Made by a program: the position numbers and the translations under genes. A stretch of DNA of 64,000 nt from Methylobacter sp. S3L5C (lineage in GTDB: Bacteria > Pseudomonadota > Gammaproteobacteria > Methylococcales > Methylomonadaceae): positions 3,821,503 through 3,885,502 of the forward strand of contig NZ_CP076024.1 in assembly GCF_022788635.1 (NCBI RefSeq). Direction: 5' to 3'. Positions 38,456-49,677 of this stretch are shown piece by piece. Numbering within the stretch: position 1 is the stretch's first letter; each line of letters starts with the position of its first letter. Under the pieces are notes generated by a model. That model was not told where the DNA came from. It saw only the letters and a list, made by a program, of their open reading frames with translations, and searched no databases.

Positions 38456-40081
38456 GTGGATGTTGACCAACTAACCTTTATGCCCTATTCAAAAAATTAT
38501 GACGTCCTTATTATTGGCAGCGGCGGTGCCGGGCTAAGTTTGGCGCTTAAATTAGCTGACCACTCGATCAATGTTGCCGTATTATCCAAATTTGCACTAA
38601 CTTCCAGCAGCACCTATTATGCACAGGGTGGCATATCAGCTGTTTTTGATGCTGAAGATTCCATTGAGTCTCATATTGAAGATACACTGGATGCTGGTGC
38701 AGGGCTTTGCAATCCTGACATTGTCAGACTTACCGTAACTCACGGAAAAAGCTCCATAGACTGGCTTCGAGAACAAGGTGTTGTTTTTACTGAGGAAGAA
38801 AACAATGCAGGCGAAATACAACTGCATTTAAACCGTGAAGGTGGTCACTCTCATCGACGTGTTGTGCATTCTGCGGACGCAACCGGCAAGGCAATTTCAT
38901 TATCACTTATTGAACGTGCGCAAGAACATGCCAATATTGAATTATTTAAACACCACAGCGTTGTCGAGTTAATTACTGCGCCAATCGGCGAGGATAATGG
39001 TAAACAAGTATTGGGTGCCTATGTTCTGGACACTCAAAAAAACCGGGTTAAAACCATAACTGCCCGCGTCGTGGTGCTGGCGACCGGCGGTGCCAACATG
39101 GCTTATATTTATAGTACCAATCCACATAGCTCAACCGGTGACGGCATTGCCTTGGCATGGCGTGCCGGTTGTCGCGTCAGTAACATGGAGTTTATGCAAT
39201 TCCATCCAACCTGCCTTTTTCATCCCGAAGCTCGCTCTTTTCTTATCAGTGAAGCACTAAGAGGCGAAGGCGGTAAGCTGGTTTTGGCCGATGGCTCTTC
39301 TTTTATGCAAAATTTTGATCCCAGAGGCGAATTAGCCCCAAGAGATATTGTTGCCAGAGCCATAGATCACGAAATGAAAAAACGCGGTATAGACTGTGTT
39401 TATCTTGATATCAGTCACAAATCGGCAGACTTCATACGCGAGCATTTTCCTACCATTTATCAACAGTGTCTTGACTATGGTATCGACATCACCAAACAGC
39501 CTATCCCTGTTGTTCCTGCTGCCCATTACACCTGCGGCGGGGTGTTAACGGACAGCTATGCACGCACAGACATAAAAAATCTTTATGCTGTTGGCGAGGT
39601 GGCTTGCACCGGGCTGCACGGTGCCAATCGAATGGCCAGCAACTCATTACTGGAATGCCTGGTTTTTGCCGATCGGGCCTGTGAAGATATTTTACAAAAA
39701 CTTCCCAACATTCTTTCGACGCCCAAAATTCCGGACTGGGATGAATCGAAAGTCAGCGACTCCGATGAAGAAGTGGTTGTTTCCCATAACTGGGATGAAT
39801 TACGTCATTTCATGTGGGATTACGTAGGCATCGTCAGAACGGATAAACGCCTTAGTCGGGCAATGAACCGGGTAGAATTACTTAAAAAAGAAATTGCTGA
39901 ATATTATGGTAATTTTCGTGTCACCAGTGATTTACTTGAATTGCGTAATCTGGTCATCGTCGCCGAATTAATCATTCGCTGTGCACAGCAACGCAAAGAA
40001 AGTCGTGGCCTGCATTACACATTGGATTATCCTGAAACTGATAATAGCAAACCGCCACAAAATACTATTCTTAAACCTTGA
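38456..40081 (+). CDS. nadB: L-aspartate oxidase
   Basis: The 541-residue product is a flavoprotein with FAD-binding [16 protein letters not shown] at the N-terminus, [29 protein letters not shown] and the C-terminal [19 protein letters not shown]. It oxidises aspartate to iminoaspartate in NAD synthesis. Two starts are possible, 38456 and 38480 (MPYSKNYD); neither has a strong ribosome site and homologues favour a start close to the FAD motif. It is divergent from rpoE, the common gammaproteobacterial order. Confidence 0.95.
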   Translation: MDVDQLTFMPYSKNYDVLIIGSGGAGLSLALKLADHSINVAVLSKFALTSSSTYYAQGGISAVFDAEDSIESHIEDTLDAGAGLCNPDIVRLTVTHGKSSIDWLREQGVVFTEEENNAGEIQLHLNREGGHSHRRVVHSADATGKAISLSLIERAQEHANIELFKHHSVVELITAPIGEDNGKQVLGAYVLDTQKNRVKTITARVVVLATGGANMAYIYSTNPHSSTGDGIALAWRAGCRVSNMEFMQFHPTCLFHPEARSFLISEALRGEGGKLVLADGSSFMQNFDPRGELAPRDIVARAIDHEMKKRGIDCVYLDISHKSADFIREHFPTIYQQCLDYGIDITKQPIPVVPAAHYTCGGVLTDSYARTDIKNLYAVGEVACTGLHGANRMASNSLLECLVFADRACEDILQKLPNILSTPKIPDWDESKVSDSDEEVVVSHNWDELRHFMWDYVGIVRTDKRLSRAMNRVELLKKEIAEYYGNFRVTSDLLELRNLVIVAELIIRCAQQRKESRGLHYTLDYPETDNSKPPQNTILKP

Positions 40082-40361
40082 GTCAAGAAAATTGATGACA
40101 CCTGAATTCAGGACACCGCGAACATTATGAAGAAAAACCAAGATCAAAATTGGGTGTCTTGATTGGTTAAGCTACATTCCCCCCTATAGTGCTTGATTAA
40201 TACACGACTCTATACCTTATGTAGCTTCCTATGAAGAGTAAGCCTAAGCTGCAGCTCCTCTCTAAAAAGATGGACATTCCGGTACAAGGTTATTAGCTGT
40301 TACGCTTTCTTTATGCCAAGCGTAACAGCTACCTGAATAAATCAGAAGCACTCTACTTCAC

Positions 40362-42212
40362 CTAACCTATTGCTTGTTCCGTCAGAAGTAGATTTTCTTC
40401 GGAAGACCCTTTAGCCTTTGTAACATCTTGATGCCATGCTTTAAAGTCATCAGCGGGAATTGGCCTAGAGAAAAAATAACCTTGTACTTCCTGGCAATTA
40501 TAATTTTTAATGCAGTCCAGTTCATCCAATGTTTCAACGCCTTCGGCAATAATTTCCAAGCCTAAACTGCTGCCCAATGCAATGATCGCCCGAACAATCG
40601 CCTCATTACCTGGAACACCCTGAATATTACGAATAAAAGACTGATCTATTTTAAGTTTGTCTATAGGAAACCGGGTTAAATAACTCAAACTAGAATGACC
40701 TGTACCAAAATCATCAATAGCAAACTTAATTCCTAGAGACCTGATTTTATTCAACATCGCTACGGTTTGTAGTGGATTTGTCATCACCAGACTTTCGGTC
40801 AGTTCAAGCTCAAGATAACTAGGATTTATGCCGCTAGTTTCAATTGCCTTTTTGACGCAATCAAAAAAATTATTCTGCCGAAACTGAATAGCCGATACGT
40901 TAACGGCAATCCGCAAGGATGGTAAGCCTTGGCTAATCCAATCAACCTGCTGTCGACAAGCTTCATTTAGCACCCATTCACCAATAGAAATGATTAGCCC
41001 TGATTCTTCGGCAATTGGAATAAATTGAGCGGGGGGGATTAGACCTAATTCACTGTGATACCAACGCAACAATGCCTCCACGCCAACCACTTTACTAGTT
41101 TCAAGATTAATTTGTGGTTGATAGTGCAGGGAAAATTCATTTTTATTCAACGCCATTCTCAGACCTACCTCAAGGGAGTTTCGCTGAATAAACCCACAAT
41201 CAGATACGTCAGAGTACATTGCATAATTATTACGCCCTTTTTCCTTGACTTCATACATAGCAGCGTCAGCTTTTCGAAGTAAGCCATCGAGCGAATCATC
41301 ATGCATCGGATACAACGCCACACCCAAGCTTGCAGTAATTTGAATTTCTTGATTGTATATCAGCATCGGCTTTCTAATATACTCAATAATATCCAGGGCA
41401 ATTTTTTCTGCATCTGTAGCTTCAACCAGATTTTGCAGGATAATAACAAACTCATCGCCTCCCAAGCGGGCTACAGTGTCACTTTCTCTTACATTAACAA
41501 TTAACTTTTGCGAAAAAATCTTTAACAATTCATCGCCAAAACTGTGGCCTAATGTATCGTTAATATGTTTAAACCGGTCCAAATCAACAAAAATCAGGCT
41601 AAACAGCTTGTTAGTACGTTTTGCCTGTTGAATTGACTGCAGCAACCGGTCTTTAAACAATAATCGGTTAGGTAGACCGGTAAGCTGGTCGAAATGAGCC
41701 AGATAATGCAGATCTTGTTGCTTGCGATAGGTAATTTCCTCAAGTAATTTCTGTCCTGTTGCCATACCAATATAGCTACCACGTTCAACAACAATAAAGC
41801 CATTAACCATATGCAACATACCGGCGTTAATCGTAATATTTGCAAGATCGTCAATGCTGGTATTGGTATCGACAATAACCGCATCCATCTGCATGATTTC
41901 GCCAATCGTTTTTTTATGATGTAAGTCCCTGGCAAAGGGTTTAAAAAACAGCTCAGTTAGACGTCCCCGACTAATCAACCCAACAGGAATATTATTTTCA
42001 TTAACAATTGGCACAGTAAAAATTGTAGTATCGTTACTAAAAAGAGTTAAAACATCCAGACACCACATATCCGCAGAAATAGGTTTAACGTAGTAAACCA
42101 GATCTTTTACCGTAGAAAATTGGCTCCGGTATAATGAATTATTAAAATATTCGCTACTTACATCAAAATCGATTAATTTTTTTTTCTTGGAGTTATGTAT
42201 TTGTAAATTCAT
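40362..42212 (-). CDS. CBS-GGDEF-EAL cyclic-di-GMP protein
   Basis: The frame opens at a TTG at 42233; the ATG at 42212 is preferred (616 residues). The N-terminal 150 residues resemble a CBS pair (FTVPIVNENNIPVGLISRG, then GFIVVERGSYIGMATGQKLL). A GGDEF domain follows with the intact motif ARLGGDEFVIIL (about residue 255). A full EAL domain follows (EALLRW, LTESLVM, DDFGTGHSSLSYL, AEGVETLDEL, EVQGYFFSRP). Key residues of both domains are present, so it may make or break cyclic-di-GMP, perhaps switched by a nucleotide bound to CBS (inference). It is a single-gene unit. Confidence 0.9.
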   Translation of the reverse strand: MNLQIHNSKKKKLIDFDVSSEYFNNSLYRSQFSTVKDLVYYVKPISADMWCLDVLTLFSNDTTIFTVPIVNENNIPVGLISRGRLTELFFKPFARDLHHKKTIGEIMQMDAVIVDTNTSIDDLANITINAGMLHMVNGFIVVERGSYIGMATGQKLLEEITYRKQQDLHYLAHFDQLTGLPNRLLFKDRLLQSIQQAKRTNKLFSLIFVDLDRFKHINDTLGHSFGDELLKIFSQKLIVNVRESDTVARLGGDEFVIILQNLVEATDAEKIALDIIEYIRKPMLIYNQEIQITASLGVALYPMHDDSLDGLLRKADAAMYEVKEKGRNNYAMYSDVSDCGFIQRNSLEVGLRMALNKNEFSLHYQPQINLETSKVVGVEALLRWYHSELGLIPPAQFIPIAEESGLIISIGEWVLNEACRQQVDWISQGLPSLRIAVNVSAIQFRQNNFFDCVKKAIETSGINPSYLELELTESLVMTNPLQTVAMLNKIRSLGIKFAIDDFGTGHSSLSYLTRFPIDKLKIDQSFIRNIQGVPGNEAIVRAIIALGSSLGLEIIAEGVETLDELDCIKNYNCQEVQGYFFSRPIPADDFKAWHQDVTKAKGSSEENLLLTEQAIG

Positions 42213-42233
42213 CAGTAATAAAATGGTAAACAA

Positions 42234-42753
42234 TTGCTATAAATCAATCTGTACATTTTCAGAGAAACAATTTCCAATTCTTGTACAAAACATCACTAAA
42301 TTTTAAAGTTTTCACTTAAAATAAATATGAAAATTTAATTTCTAAAATACTATACATTTATCTTGTTACATCATTATGTCAGTTTGATATTTAATTCATA
42401 AAAATTGTATCTCGTATCCAAACCCCCTTAATCAAGCATAACTTGCCATGAGCAGTAAAATAACACATAAATTCCCATGTAAATCCATATAAAATAATAT
42501 TGATAGAATGCCAAAACCACTCATAGCTTTAATCGTATCAAATAATAGCGCTTAACGCTTTATTCACCATGAGGTAAGGACTTGTGAGCAACGCAGCAGC
42601 AGCAAAAAATAATAATTGATATACTATCAGCACCAACCATATTTTTACTAAATATGCTAAAAATATAGAAATCAATATCAACAAGTAAAAGCTGGGCCTA
42701 AAGCGCCTACTTCTGGTAATCTTTATGCACCTTAAACTTATCAAGTAAAGACT
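42234..42753. other. A+T-rich intergenic region
   Basis: About 520 bp between divergent genes. A 74-codon minus-strand frame here is hydrophobic but lacks a ribosome site and overlaps the ettA start. I see no structured RNA. Confidence 0.5.
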
Positions 42754-44418
42754 ATGGCGCAATATATCTATTCAATGAATCGGGTCGGCAAAATTGTCCC
42801 ACCTAAAAAATATATCCTTAAAGATATTTCGTTGTCTTTTTTCCCTGGCGCAAAAATTGGCGTACTGGGTTTAAATGGCTCAGGAAAATCAACGCTGCTG
42901 AGAATTATGGCGGGCATCGATAAGGAAATCGAAGGCGAAGCTATCGCGCTAAAAGGCATTAATATTGGCTATTTACCACAAGAACCGCAACTGGATCCGA
43001 ATAAAACCGTGCGCGGTAATGTTGAAGAGGCAGTCATTGAAATCAAGGCTGCTTTGGATCAACTTGATGCGGTTTATGCCGCTTACGCGGATCCTGATGC
43101 CGATTTTGATAAATTAGCTGCCGATCAAGCACGTTTGGAAGACATTATCAATGCCTGTGACGGTCATAATCTGGATCGCAAACTTGAAGTTGCAGCCGAT
43201 GCCTTACGTTTGCCAGATTGGGATGCTGATGTTACCAAATTATCAGGTGGTGAAAAACGCCGCGTAGCCTTATGTCGATTGTTATTATCCAATCCAGACA
43301 TGTTGTTATTGGATGAACCTACCAACCATCTGGATGCAGAATCAGTTGCTTGGTTGGAACGGTTTCTACACGATTATCCCGGAACCGTCGTTGCCGTAAC
43401 TCATGACCGTTACTTTTTGGATAATGTAGCAGGTTGGATACTGGAACTGGACAGAGGCGCAGGCATTCCGTGGGAAGGCAATTACTCAAGCTGGCTGGAA
43501 CAAAAAAGCAATCGATTGTTGCAAGAAGAAAAGCAGGAATCTTCCCGCCAAAAAGCAATGAAAGAAGAACTTGAATGGGTGCGCTCCAATCAAAAAGGCC
43601 GTCATGCCAAAAGCAAATCACGGCTTGCACGCTTTGACGAACTATCATCATCCGATGTGCAAAAACGTAATGAAACCCATGAGATTTATATTCCGCCCGG
43701 CCCTCGCTTGGGTGATGTCGTTATTGAAGCCGATAACATCACTAAAGCTTTCGGCGATAAGTTATTAGTCAATAACTTGAGTTTTAAACTTCCACCCGGC
43801 GGTATCGTGGGTATTATCGGCCCTAACGGCGCTGGTAAAACTACCCTATTCCGCATGATGGCAGGTCTTGAACAGCCAGATTCGGGTACCTTAACACTGG
43901 GTCAAACGGTTGAACTGGCTTACGTTGATCAGTTACGCGATGACCTTGACCAAAAGAAAACCGTCTTTGAAGAAATTTCTGATGGCTTGGACATAATTAC
44001 GGTTGGTAAATATGAAACGCCCTCACGATCTTATGTCGGCCGCTTTAACTTTAAAGGTGCCGACCAAGGCAAACGTATCGGCGATCTTTCCGGAGGAGAA
44101 CGCAACCGCGTGCATTTAGCCAAGCTACTGAAAACCGGTGGCAATGTCTTGCTGCTTGATGAACCGACTAACGATCTGGATGTTGAAACCCTGCGAGCCT
44201 TGGAAGAAGCGCTGCTGGCTTTCCCGGGTTGTGCGGTAGTTATTTCTCATGATCGCTGGTTTCTGGATAGAATTGCTACGCACATACTGGCCTTTGAAGG
44301 AGATAGTCAAGTAGTGTGGTTTGAAGGCAACTACGAAGATTATGAAGCCGATCGCCATCGCCGATTGGGCAGTGATGCCGACAACCCACATCGACTTAAA
44401 TATAAAAAGCTGTCTTGA
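42754..44418 (+). CDS. ettA: Energy-dependent translational throttle protein EttA (ABC-F)
   Basis: The 554-residue product has two ABC ATPase cassettes without membrane domains: Walker [12 protein letters not shown] and [11 protein letters not shown], signatures [15 protein letters not shown] and [15 protein letters not shown], Walker [12 protein letters not shown] and [11 protein letters not shown]. The charged linker [19 protein letters not shown] is the P-site interaction motif region. Length and the opening [17 protein letters not shown] match EttA, which binds the ribosomal E site when ADP is high. Single gene with its own likely terminator. Confidence 0.96.
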   Translation: MAQYIYSMNRVGKIVPPKKYILKDISLSFFPGAKIGVLGLNGSGKSTLLRIMAGIDKEIEGEAIALKGINIGYLPQEPQLDPNKTVRGNVEEAVIEIKAALDQLDAVYAAYADPDADFDKLAADQARLEDIINACDGHNLDRKLEVAADALRLPDWDADVTKLSGGEKRRVALCRLLLSNPDMLLLDEPTNHLDAESVAWLERFLHDYPGTVVAVTHDRYFLDNVAGWILELDRGAGIPWEGNYSSWLEQKSNRLLQEEKQESSRQKAMKEELEWVRSNQKGRHAKSKSRLARFDELSSSDVQKRNETHEIYIPPGPRLGDVVIEADNITKAFGDKLLVNNLSFKLPPGGIVGIIGPNGAGKTTLFRMMAGLEQPDSGTLTLGQTVELAYVDQLRDDLDQKKTVFEEISDGLDIITVGKYETPSRSYVGRFNFKGADQGKRIGDLSGGERNRVHLAKLLKTGGNVLLLDEPTNDLDVETLRALEEALLAFPGCAVVISHDRWFLDRIATHILAFEGDSQVVWFEGNYEDYEADRHRRLGSDADNPHRLKYKKLS

Positions 44419-44463
44419 TCAAATGATCATGACTGTAGTGTAGGTTTCTTATAACCAATAAAC

Positions 44464-44510
44464 TGCCACAGATTAAATTTATTTATAATTTGGAGTCTGT
44501 GGCAAGATTT
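44464..44510 (+). terminator. Probable terminator after ettA
   Basis: TGCCACAGA (44464-44472) and TCTGTGGCA (44496-44504) form a perfect 9-bp stem with a 23-base A/T-rich loop, followed by AGATTTTT. It lies about 45 bp past the ettA stop. The loop is long for a classical terminator. Confidence 0.5.
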
Positions 44511-44598
44511 TTAGTCACCTTAACAACCGTCATTAGATTTAAGAAATCAAACACCGTTTTTCATGATTATAGTAGCGGTTGATCTGTAATTGAGCGGT

Positions 44599-45564
44599 TT
44601 AATCCAAAGCCCCCCCGCAACTACTGCCCTGCCCTGCAGTACAGCCATAACAATGCTGGCGTATATTAATAGCGGAACCCGTTAACAATGAAGCATTGAT
44701 TAACTCGCTTAAATGCGTTTTATTTGCCGGATTTGCGCCTAAAGGTAGTTGTAGCATCTGGTTAAAATCGCAATCATAGACAAAACCTTGCCAATCCACA
44801 CTCAAGGTATTACGACACATGACACTCGACAGATTTTCCGATCGGTAATTGTCTTTTAATAATTGCATATAGTCATTTAACAAGCCTTTACTAATCAACA
44901 TACTGCCAAAGCGCTGTACAGGAAGATTGGTTAAGGCAAACAACTTGTTGAAAACAATGCTATAGTGTGTTGTGAGATGTTTTTTATAGGCTTTTTCCAA
45001 GGCCTTTTGCTCTGGCGGCAAGTTAATACCTTGCGGATTAAAGACCAGGTTAAGCTGTAAATCACTATCCGCTTGACCGTAACCTAAACTGTTTAATTTT
45101 TTTAGCGCTAACAAACTGCTACTAAATGTACCTTTACCACGTTGTTTATCGACATTATCTTCAAGATAACAGGGCAACGAAGCGGTGATCACTACCTTAT
45201 TCACGGCAAGAAACCCAGCCATTTCTTCAAATCCTGGTTCTTCAAGAATAACCAGATTACAACGATCAATAACAGTAACATTCATTGCCCTTGCCTTCAT
45301 AACCAGATAGCTAAAATGCGGATTCATTTCCGGTGCACCACCGGTTAAATCAAGCGTATGAATATTTTCTCTTTTAATAAAGTCCAGAACCAAATCCACG
45401 GTTTCCTTAACCATTAATTCGGTGCGCTTTGGCCCCGCATTAACATGACAATGCGTGCAACTCAGATTACACAAATAACCCAGATTAACCTGTAGTATTT
45501 CCAGGGTATGCCTGTTAATAGCAGGGAAATCGGTTTGTTCCAAATAAGGTAATGTGCCGTGCAT
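44599..45564 (-). CDS. arsS: ArsS-type radical SAM protein
   Basis: The 321-residue product has the radical SAM cluster motif CNLSCTHCHV (about residue 33) and LTGGAPEMNPHF, and ends in the DUF3641 Cys-rich domain (CYGCTAGQGSSCGG). This two-part layout is that of ArsS, named for arsenosugar biosynthesis, although many homologues are found without arsenic genes. No arsM or arsenic transporter adjoins it. The DUF3047 gene begins 8 bp upstream on the same strand, so the two are probably cotranscribed. Confidence 0.85.
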   Translation of the reverse strand: MHGTLPYLEQTDFPAINRHTLEILQVNLGYLCNLSCTHCHVNAGPKRTELMVKETVDLVLDFIKRENIHTLDLTGGAPEMNPHFSYLVMKARAMNVTVIDRCNLVILEEPGFEEMAGFLAVNKVVITASLPCYLEDNVDKQRGKGTFSSSLLALKKLNSLGYGQADSDLQLNLVFNPQGINLPPEQKALEKAYKKHLTTHYSIVFNKLFALTNLPVQRFGSMLISKGLLNDYMQLLKDNYRSENLSSVMCRNTLSVDWQGFVYDCDFNQMLQLPLGANPANKTHLSELINASLLTGSAINIRQHCYGCTAGQGSSCGGALD

Positions 45565-45571
45565 AATGTAA

Positions 45572-46249
45572 TTAGTTTGTACTAAAGTAAATATCGCCGT
45601 AATAAGCCGTTACTTTCCCATTAGAATCATCGGTATCAGACATAACGGCAACCGCATCAATATATTGTATATCTTCACCAAACTGTTGTTTCAGGTCGGC
45701 AAGAATATTTCTCTTTTCAGTATACCAAGTACCGGTTTTATCCGCTGATGACCGAAGTGCAATCATCGTCATTTTTCCATTGGCACCTGCATAAGCGTAG
45801 GCATTAGGCCAAATTTTACCGGCAGGCGAAGTACTTGCCCAGACATAATTGAGAGCCTTGGTTTGCCAAAAAGCAGCACCTCCACTAACGACCACATAAA
45901 CGCGTGCCGCATAGTCGTCACCGGATTTTTCCTGCTCATTAAGATCGTTACTGAGCCGGTTTTCGATATGCCAACGCCAGTTCATAACCGGTGTTTTATG
46001 CAAATCAATGCGCTGTTCATTAAATAAACCTGAAGCACTTCCAGTACTTTCAGCTTTTAATACGTTGGTTCCGGCAAGATCGACTAATTGATAGTTGGTC
46101 TTGCCTTTAAACTCCTTGGCTTCCCAGTGATCAAGTGATCCCGATGAAAAAGAACCTATCATCAGCTTTTCACCCGTACCTTCGGCGCGAATAGTAATAC
46201 TTAAAAATAGTAACAGATAGAAAAATAACAGCTTACTGAAAACGTGCAT
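45572..46249 (-). CDS. DUF3047 exported protein
   Basis: The 225-residue product has a signal peptide (MHVFSKLLFFYLLLFLSITI, cleavage near residue 22) and the DUF3047 domain: MNWRWHIENRLSNDLNEQEK, GDDYAARVYVVVSG, LNYVWAS and the C-terminal DAVAVMSDTDDSNGKVTAYY. The family is periplasmic and of unknown function. It lies 8 bp upstream of arsS in the same direction. Confidence 0.85.
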   Translation of the reverse strand: MHVFSKLLFFYLLLFLSITIRAEGTGEKLMIGSFSSGSLDHWEAKEFKGKTNYQLVDLAGTNVLKAESTGSASGLFNEQRIDLHKTPVMNWRWHIENRLSNDLNEQEKSGDDYAARVYVVVSGGAAFWQTKALNYVWASTSPAGKIWPNAYAYAGANGKMTMIALRSSADKTGTWYTEKRNILADLKQQFGEDIQYIDAVAVMSDTDDSNGKVTAYYGDIYFSTN

Positions 46250-46567
46250 TAAAAGTTTTTCCTGTTTACAATTAAATTTATTAAAAGACGGATTTCACTC
46301 CGAAGTGCAATTCTGGTAATCTTTACTTGCCCTTTAAATTTATACTAAAAATGCTTATATTCCTATTCAAATAGCCATCTACTCATAAAAACATCAAGAA
46401 TTCACACAAACCTATAGGTGACAATTAATTTAGTGGATTGTTTTCGTGTAAGCAAATAACAGTAGTGTTACACAATAATAATATTAGCTATTGTTTAAAA
46501 AAGATCAGATAGGTCTGGTTTATTTTTCTAGTTGCTATATAATTAGCGGCTTACCAAAGATATAGAT
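46250..46567. other. Intergenic region upstream of tRNA-Leu
   Basis: About 318 bp without a gene. A TATAAT at 46538-46543 lies 25 bp before the tRNA and is the likely -10 box of its promoter; no strong -35 is evident. Confidence 0.45.
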
Positions 46568-46654
46568 GCCTCGGTGGCGAAATTGGTAGACGCAAGGGAC
46601 TTAAAATCCCTCGACTGTAAGGTCATGCCGGTTCGATTCCGGCCCGAGGCACCA
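46568..46654 (+). tRNA. tRNA-Leu (UAA)
   Basis: The 87-nt sequence folds as a class II tRNA: acceptor GCCTCGG with CCGAGGC, A73 and an encoded CCA at 46652-46654; D-arm AATTGGTAGAC; anticodon stem AGGGA/TCCCT around loop CTTAAAA, giving anticodon UAA; a long variable arm; T-arm with GGTTCGATTCC. It reads UUA (and UUG) leucine codons. It marks the left border of the defence-gene region and is the kind of tRNA at which islands integrate. Confidence 0.97.
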
Positions 46655-46673
46655 TATTTTAGTATATTAAAAC

Positions 46674-46707
46674 AAGGACTTAAGCATTTATGCCTAGTCC
46701 TTTTTTT
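46674..46707 (+). terminator. Terminator after tRNA-Leu
   Basis: AAGGACT and AGTCCTT form a 7-bp stem, followed by TTTTTT. It lies about 20 bp past the tRNA end. Confidence 0.8.
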
Positions 46708-47277
46708 ATGCCTAAAATTTACGGGTCATGGCCGGGTCATGTTTCAAAGTAGATTTACAGTATGTTCAAGTAACCTTTAGGGATAATTAATTTAAATATC
46801 ATAGGCAACCATTACCGATTTTTTAGCGTAAATATAAAGTGGCCTTAACACTTCTTGATTTAAAGCTATAATCCTTCATAACTTTACCCTGGATTTCAAC
46901 CACTAGCTAATCCTCTAAATAATCTATTTCCCAAATTCCACGCACAAAAAAACAAGCATTGCCCATCTCTGATTGCTTCACCAGCAAATTTTTTTAGACA
47001 CTCGCTAATAAGTTGGCGTTACTTCCCATTATATAAGACTGATTTTTATCATCTCATGTGAATAAAATTGTTTTTATCGACAACACATAAAACGCTAAAT
47101 CTTTATCCCAATTTAAATGTATTCCGTATTATCGCAAGCCATTCTTAATTGTTAGTCATATCCAAGTAGTTTATGATTGGGTAGGAACCACCATTAATAG
47201 TGGTTAAACAGATTCCCCCGTTGGCGTCGCAATCGCTACATATAGTAAACCCTACTCAATCAAACAATAAATCACTA
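46708..47277. other. Intergenic region between tRNA-Leu and hsdM
   Basis: About 570 bp without a recognised gene. A short direct repeat GGGTCATG occurs twice with a 3-bp spacer near 46726-46744. No integrase gene or duplicated tRNA 3' end was found here, so an attachment site is not proven. Confidence 0.5.
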
Positions 47278-49668
47278 ATGGCTATCAAAAAATCCGAGCT
47301 TTACAGCTCGCTATGGAAAAGCTGCGACGAACTTCGCGGCGGTATGGATGCATCCCAGTATAAGGACTATGTACTGGTATTGCTGTTTGTTAAATACATC
47401 TCCGACAAATACGCCGGTCAGAAAGATTCCCTGATAGAAGTGCCGATGGGTGGCAGCTTTGCTGACATGGTCGCACTTAAAGGTGACAAGGAGATCGGTG
47501 ACAAGATCAACATTATCATCAGTAACCTTGCAGATGCCAACGACCTGAAAGGTGTTATTGATGTTGCCGACTTTAACGATGCCGAGAAGTTGGGCAAAGG
47601 TAAAGAGATGGTGGATCGACTGTCCAATCTGGTCAGCATTTTTAATACACCTGGACTCGATTTTAAAGGCAATCGTGCTGAAGGCGATGATATTCTGGGT
47701 GATGCTTACGAATATTTAATGCGCCATTTCGCAACCGAATCCGGCAAGAGCAAAGGCCAGTTTTACACGCCGGCAGAAGTCTCACGCATTATGGCGAAAG
47801 TAATAGGTATTGGCAGTGCCAGCAGTGCCAACCAAACCTTGTATGATCCAACCTGCGGCTCGGCGTCGTTATTGCTTAAAGCCCATGACGAAGCGCGTAG
47901 CAACACCGGTTTGGATATCACCATTTATGGGCAAGAAATGGATAACGCTACCGCCGCGTTAGCCAAAATGAACATGATTTTGCACGATTGTCCGACGGCA
48001 GAAATCTGGAAAGACAACACACTTTCCAGTCCGTACTTTAAACAAGCGGATGGGCATTTAAAAACCTTTGATTTTGCCGTTGCCAATCCGCCGTTTTTAA
48101 CCAAAGCCTGGAGCAATGGCTTTAACCTGGCAGAAGATGACTACCACCGTTTTGACTACGGTATCCCACCTGCCAAAAATGGTGACTATGCCTTCTTGCT
48201 GCATATTCTTACCTCCTTAAAAAGCACAGGTAAAGGCGCGGTGATTTTACCGCATGGCGTCTTATTCCGTGGCGGTGCCGAAGGTGTTATTCGTAAAAAC
48301 GTCATTCAGCGCGGCTATATCAAAGGCATCATTGGCCTGCCTGCCAACCTGTTTTACGGTACCGGCATTCCCGCCTGTATTATTGTGTTGGACAAGGATA
48401 ACGCAGCTGCCCGCAAAGGCTTGTTTATGATCGACGCCAGCAAGGGTTATATTAAAGACGGTAACAAAAACCGTCTGCGCGCCCAAGATATTCATAAAAT
48501 CGTCGATACCTTTAACAAGCAAATCGAAACAGCCAAATATGCTCGCTTGGTTCCGGTGGCAGAAATTGTAGCCAATGACTTTAATCTTAACCTGCCTCGC
48601 TATATAGATAGCAGTGATGCCGAAGACTTGCAGGATATTGCCGCTCATCTTAAAGGCGGCATACCGCATTATGATATTGACGGGCTTGCTGCTTACTGGA
48701 AAGTATTTCCTGCCGTGCGCAGGGAACTGTTTAGCGATGCTGGCCGTACTGGTTACAGTTTACTTAAAGTAGATGCAGCCCAAATCAAAGCCATCATTTT
48801 TGCACATCCGGAATTTACTGCATTTAACCAACAAGTCACCCAACTGTTTGTGGATTGGATGGCAAGCAACATGCCATTGTTAACCGGTATCCAGCCCGGT
48901 GATCGTCCCAAGACCTTAATTGATAGCTTATCAGAAAACCTGCTGGAAACATTCCGCACCGTACCGCTCATTGATGCTTATGATGTCTATCAACATCTGC
49001 TCGATTATTGGAGTGAAACACTACAGGATGATGTTTATCAACTCAGCCATGAAGGTTGGCAAGCAGTTTTGGACGGCAAAGCCAATACGGATTTAATCCC
49101 TACCCTATTAATTGTTGCCCGTTACTTTAATACTGAACGACAAGCCATCGACCAACTGGAAGCCGACCGCGAAGCCATTAGTCGGCAAATGGAAGAGCAA
49201 GATGAAGAACACGGCGGTGAAGATGGTTTACTGGCCGAAGGTAAAACCGATAAAGGCAAACTCAGTGCCAAGAGCGTCAAAGATCGGCTGAAAGCCCTCA
49301 AAAATGACAACGAGGCCGTTGAAGAACAAACCGCTTTGGAAGCTTATCTGGCGCTAATTGAACAAGAATCAGCCGCAGCTAAAAAAGTAAAGGAAGCGCA
49401 AAAAGCTCTGGATACTCAAGTCATCCGCAAATATGCGCAACTCAGCGAGGCCGAAATAACAACACTGGTGGTGGAAGATAAATGGCTGACCGCCTTGGCT
49501 ACCAGTGTGCAAAGTGAATTGGATCGGGTCAGTCAGGCATTAACCGGACGTATCAAACAACTCGCTGAACGTTATGCCAAACCATTGCCTAAATTGACCG
49601 AAGAACTGGAAGCGCTGGCCAGCCGGGTCGATGAGCATCTAAAAAAGATGGGCTTTGTATGGAACTGA
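47278..49668 (+). CDS. hsdM: Type I restriction-modification DNA methyltransferase subunit HsdM
   Basis: The frame is open from 47200, but the ATG at 47278 gives the canonical start MAIKKSELYSSLWKSCDELR and 796 residues. The helical N-terminal domain is followed by the adenine methyltransferase core: GQFYTPAEVSRIMAKVI, motif I LYDPTCGSASLLL and motif IV VANPPF. The C-terminal 300 residues are a long extension with charged coiled coil (RQAIDQLEADREAISRQMEE), longer than the roughly 500 residues of EcoKI HsdM. It methylates adenines at sites set by HsdS. It is first in the operon hsdM-yhcG-hsdS-fic-hsdR. Confidence 0.93.
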   Translation: MAIKKSELYSSLWKSCDELRGGMDASQYKDYVLVLLFVKYISDKYAGQKDSLIEVPMGGSFADMVALKGDKEIGDKINIIISNLADANDLKGVIDVADFNDAEKLGKGKEMVDRLSNLVSIFNTPGLDFKGNRAEGDDILGDAYEYLMRHFATESGKSKGQFYTPAEVSRIMAKVIGIGSASSANQTLYDPTCGSASLLLKAHDEARSNTGLDITIYGQEMDNATAALAKMNMILHDCPTAEIWKDNTLSSPYFKQADGHLKTFDFAVANPPFLTKAWSNGFNLAEDDYHRFDYGIPPAKNGDYAFLLHILTSLKSTGKGAVILPHGVLFRGGAEGVIRKNVIQRGYIKGIIGLPANLFYGTGIPACIIVLDKDNAAARKGLFMIDASKGYIKDGNKNRLRAQDIHKIVDTFNKQIETAKYARLVPVAEIVANDFNLNLPRYIDSSDAEDLQDIAAHLKGGIPHYDIDGLAAYWKVFPAVRRELFSDAGRTGYSLLKVDAAQIKAIIFAHPEFTAFNQQVTQLFVDWMASNMPLLTGIQPGDRPKTLIDSLSENLLETFRTVPLIDAYDVYQHLLDYWSETLQDDVYQLSHEGWQAVLDGKANTDLIPTLLIVARYFNTERQAIDQLEADREAISRQMEEQDEEHGGEDGLLAEGKTDKGKLSAKSVKDRLKALKNDNEAVEEQTALEAYLALIEQESAAAKKVKEAQKALDTQVIRKYAQLSEAEITTLVVEDKWLTALATSVQSELDRVSQALTGRIKQLAERYAKPLPKLTEELEALASRVDEHLKKMGFVWN

Positions 49669-49677
49669 TGGCTACCG

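Noticed and set aside
42538-42762. Hydrophobic 74-codon minus-strand frame upstream of ettA
   Set aside because: It overlaps the ettA start, lacks a ribosome site and shows no family features.
46655-47200. Integrase remnant or attachment site next to tRNA-Leu
   Set aside because: No repeat of the tRNA 3' end and no integrase motif could be seen in any frame.
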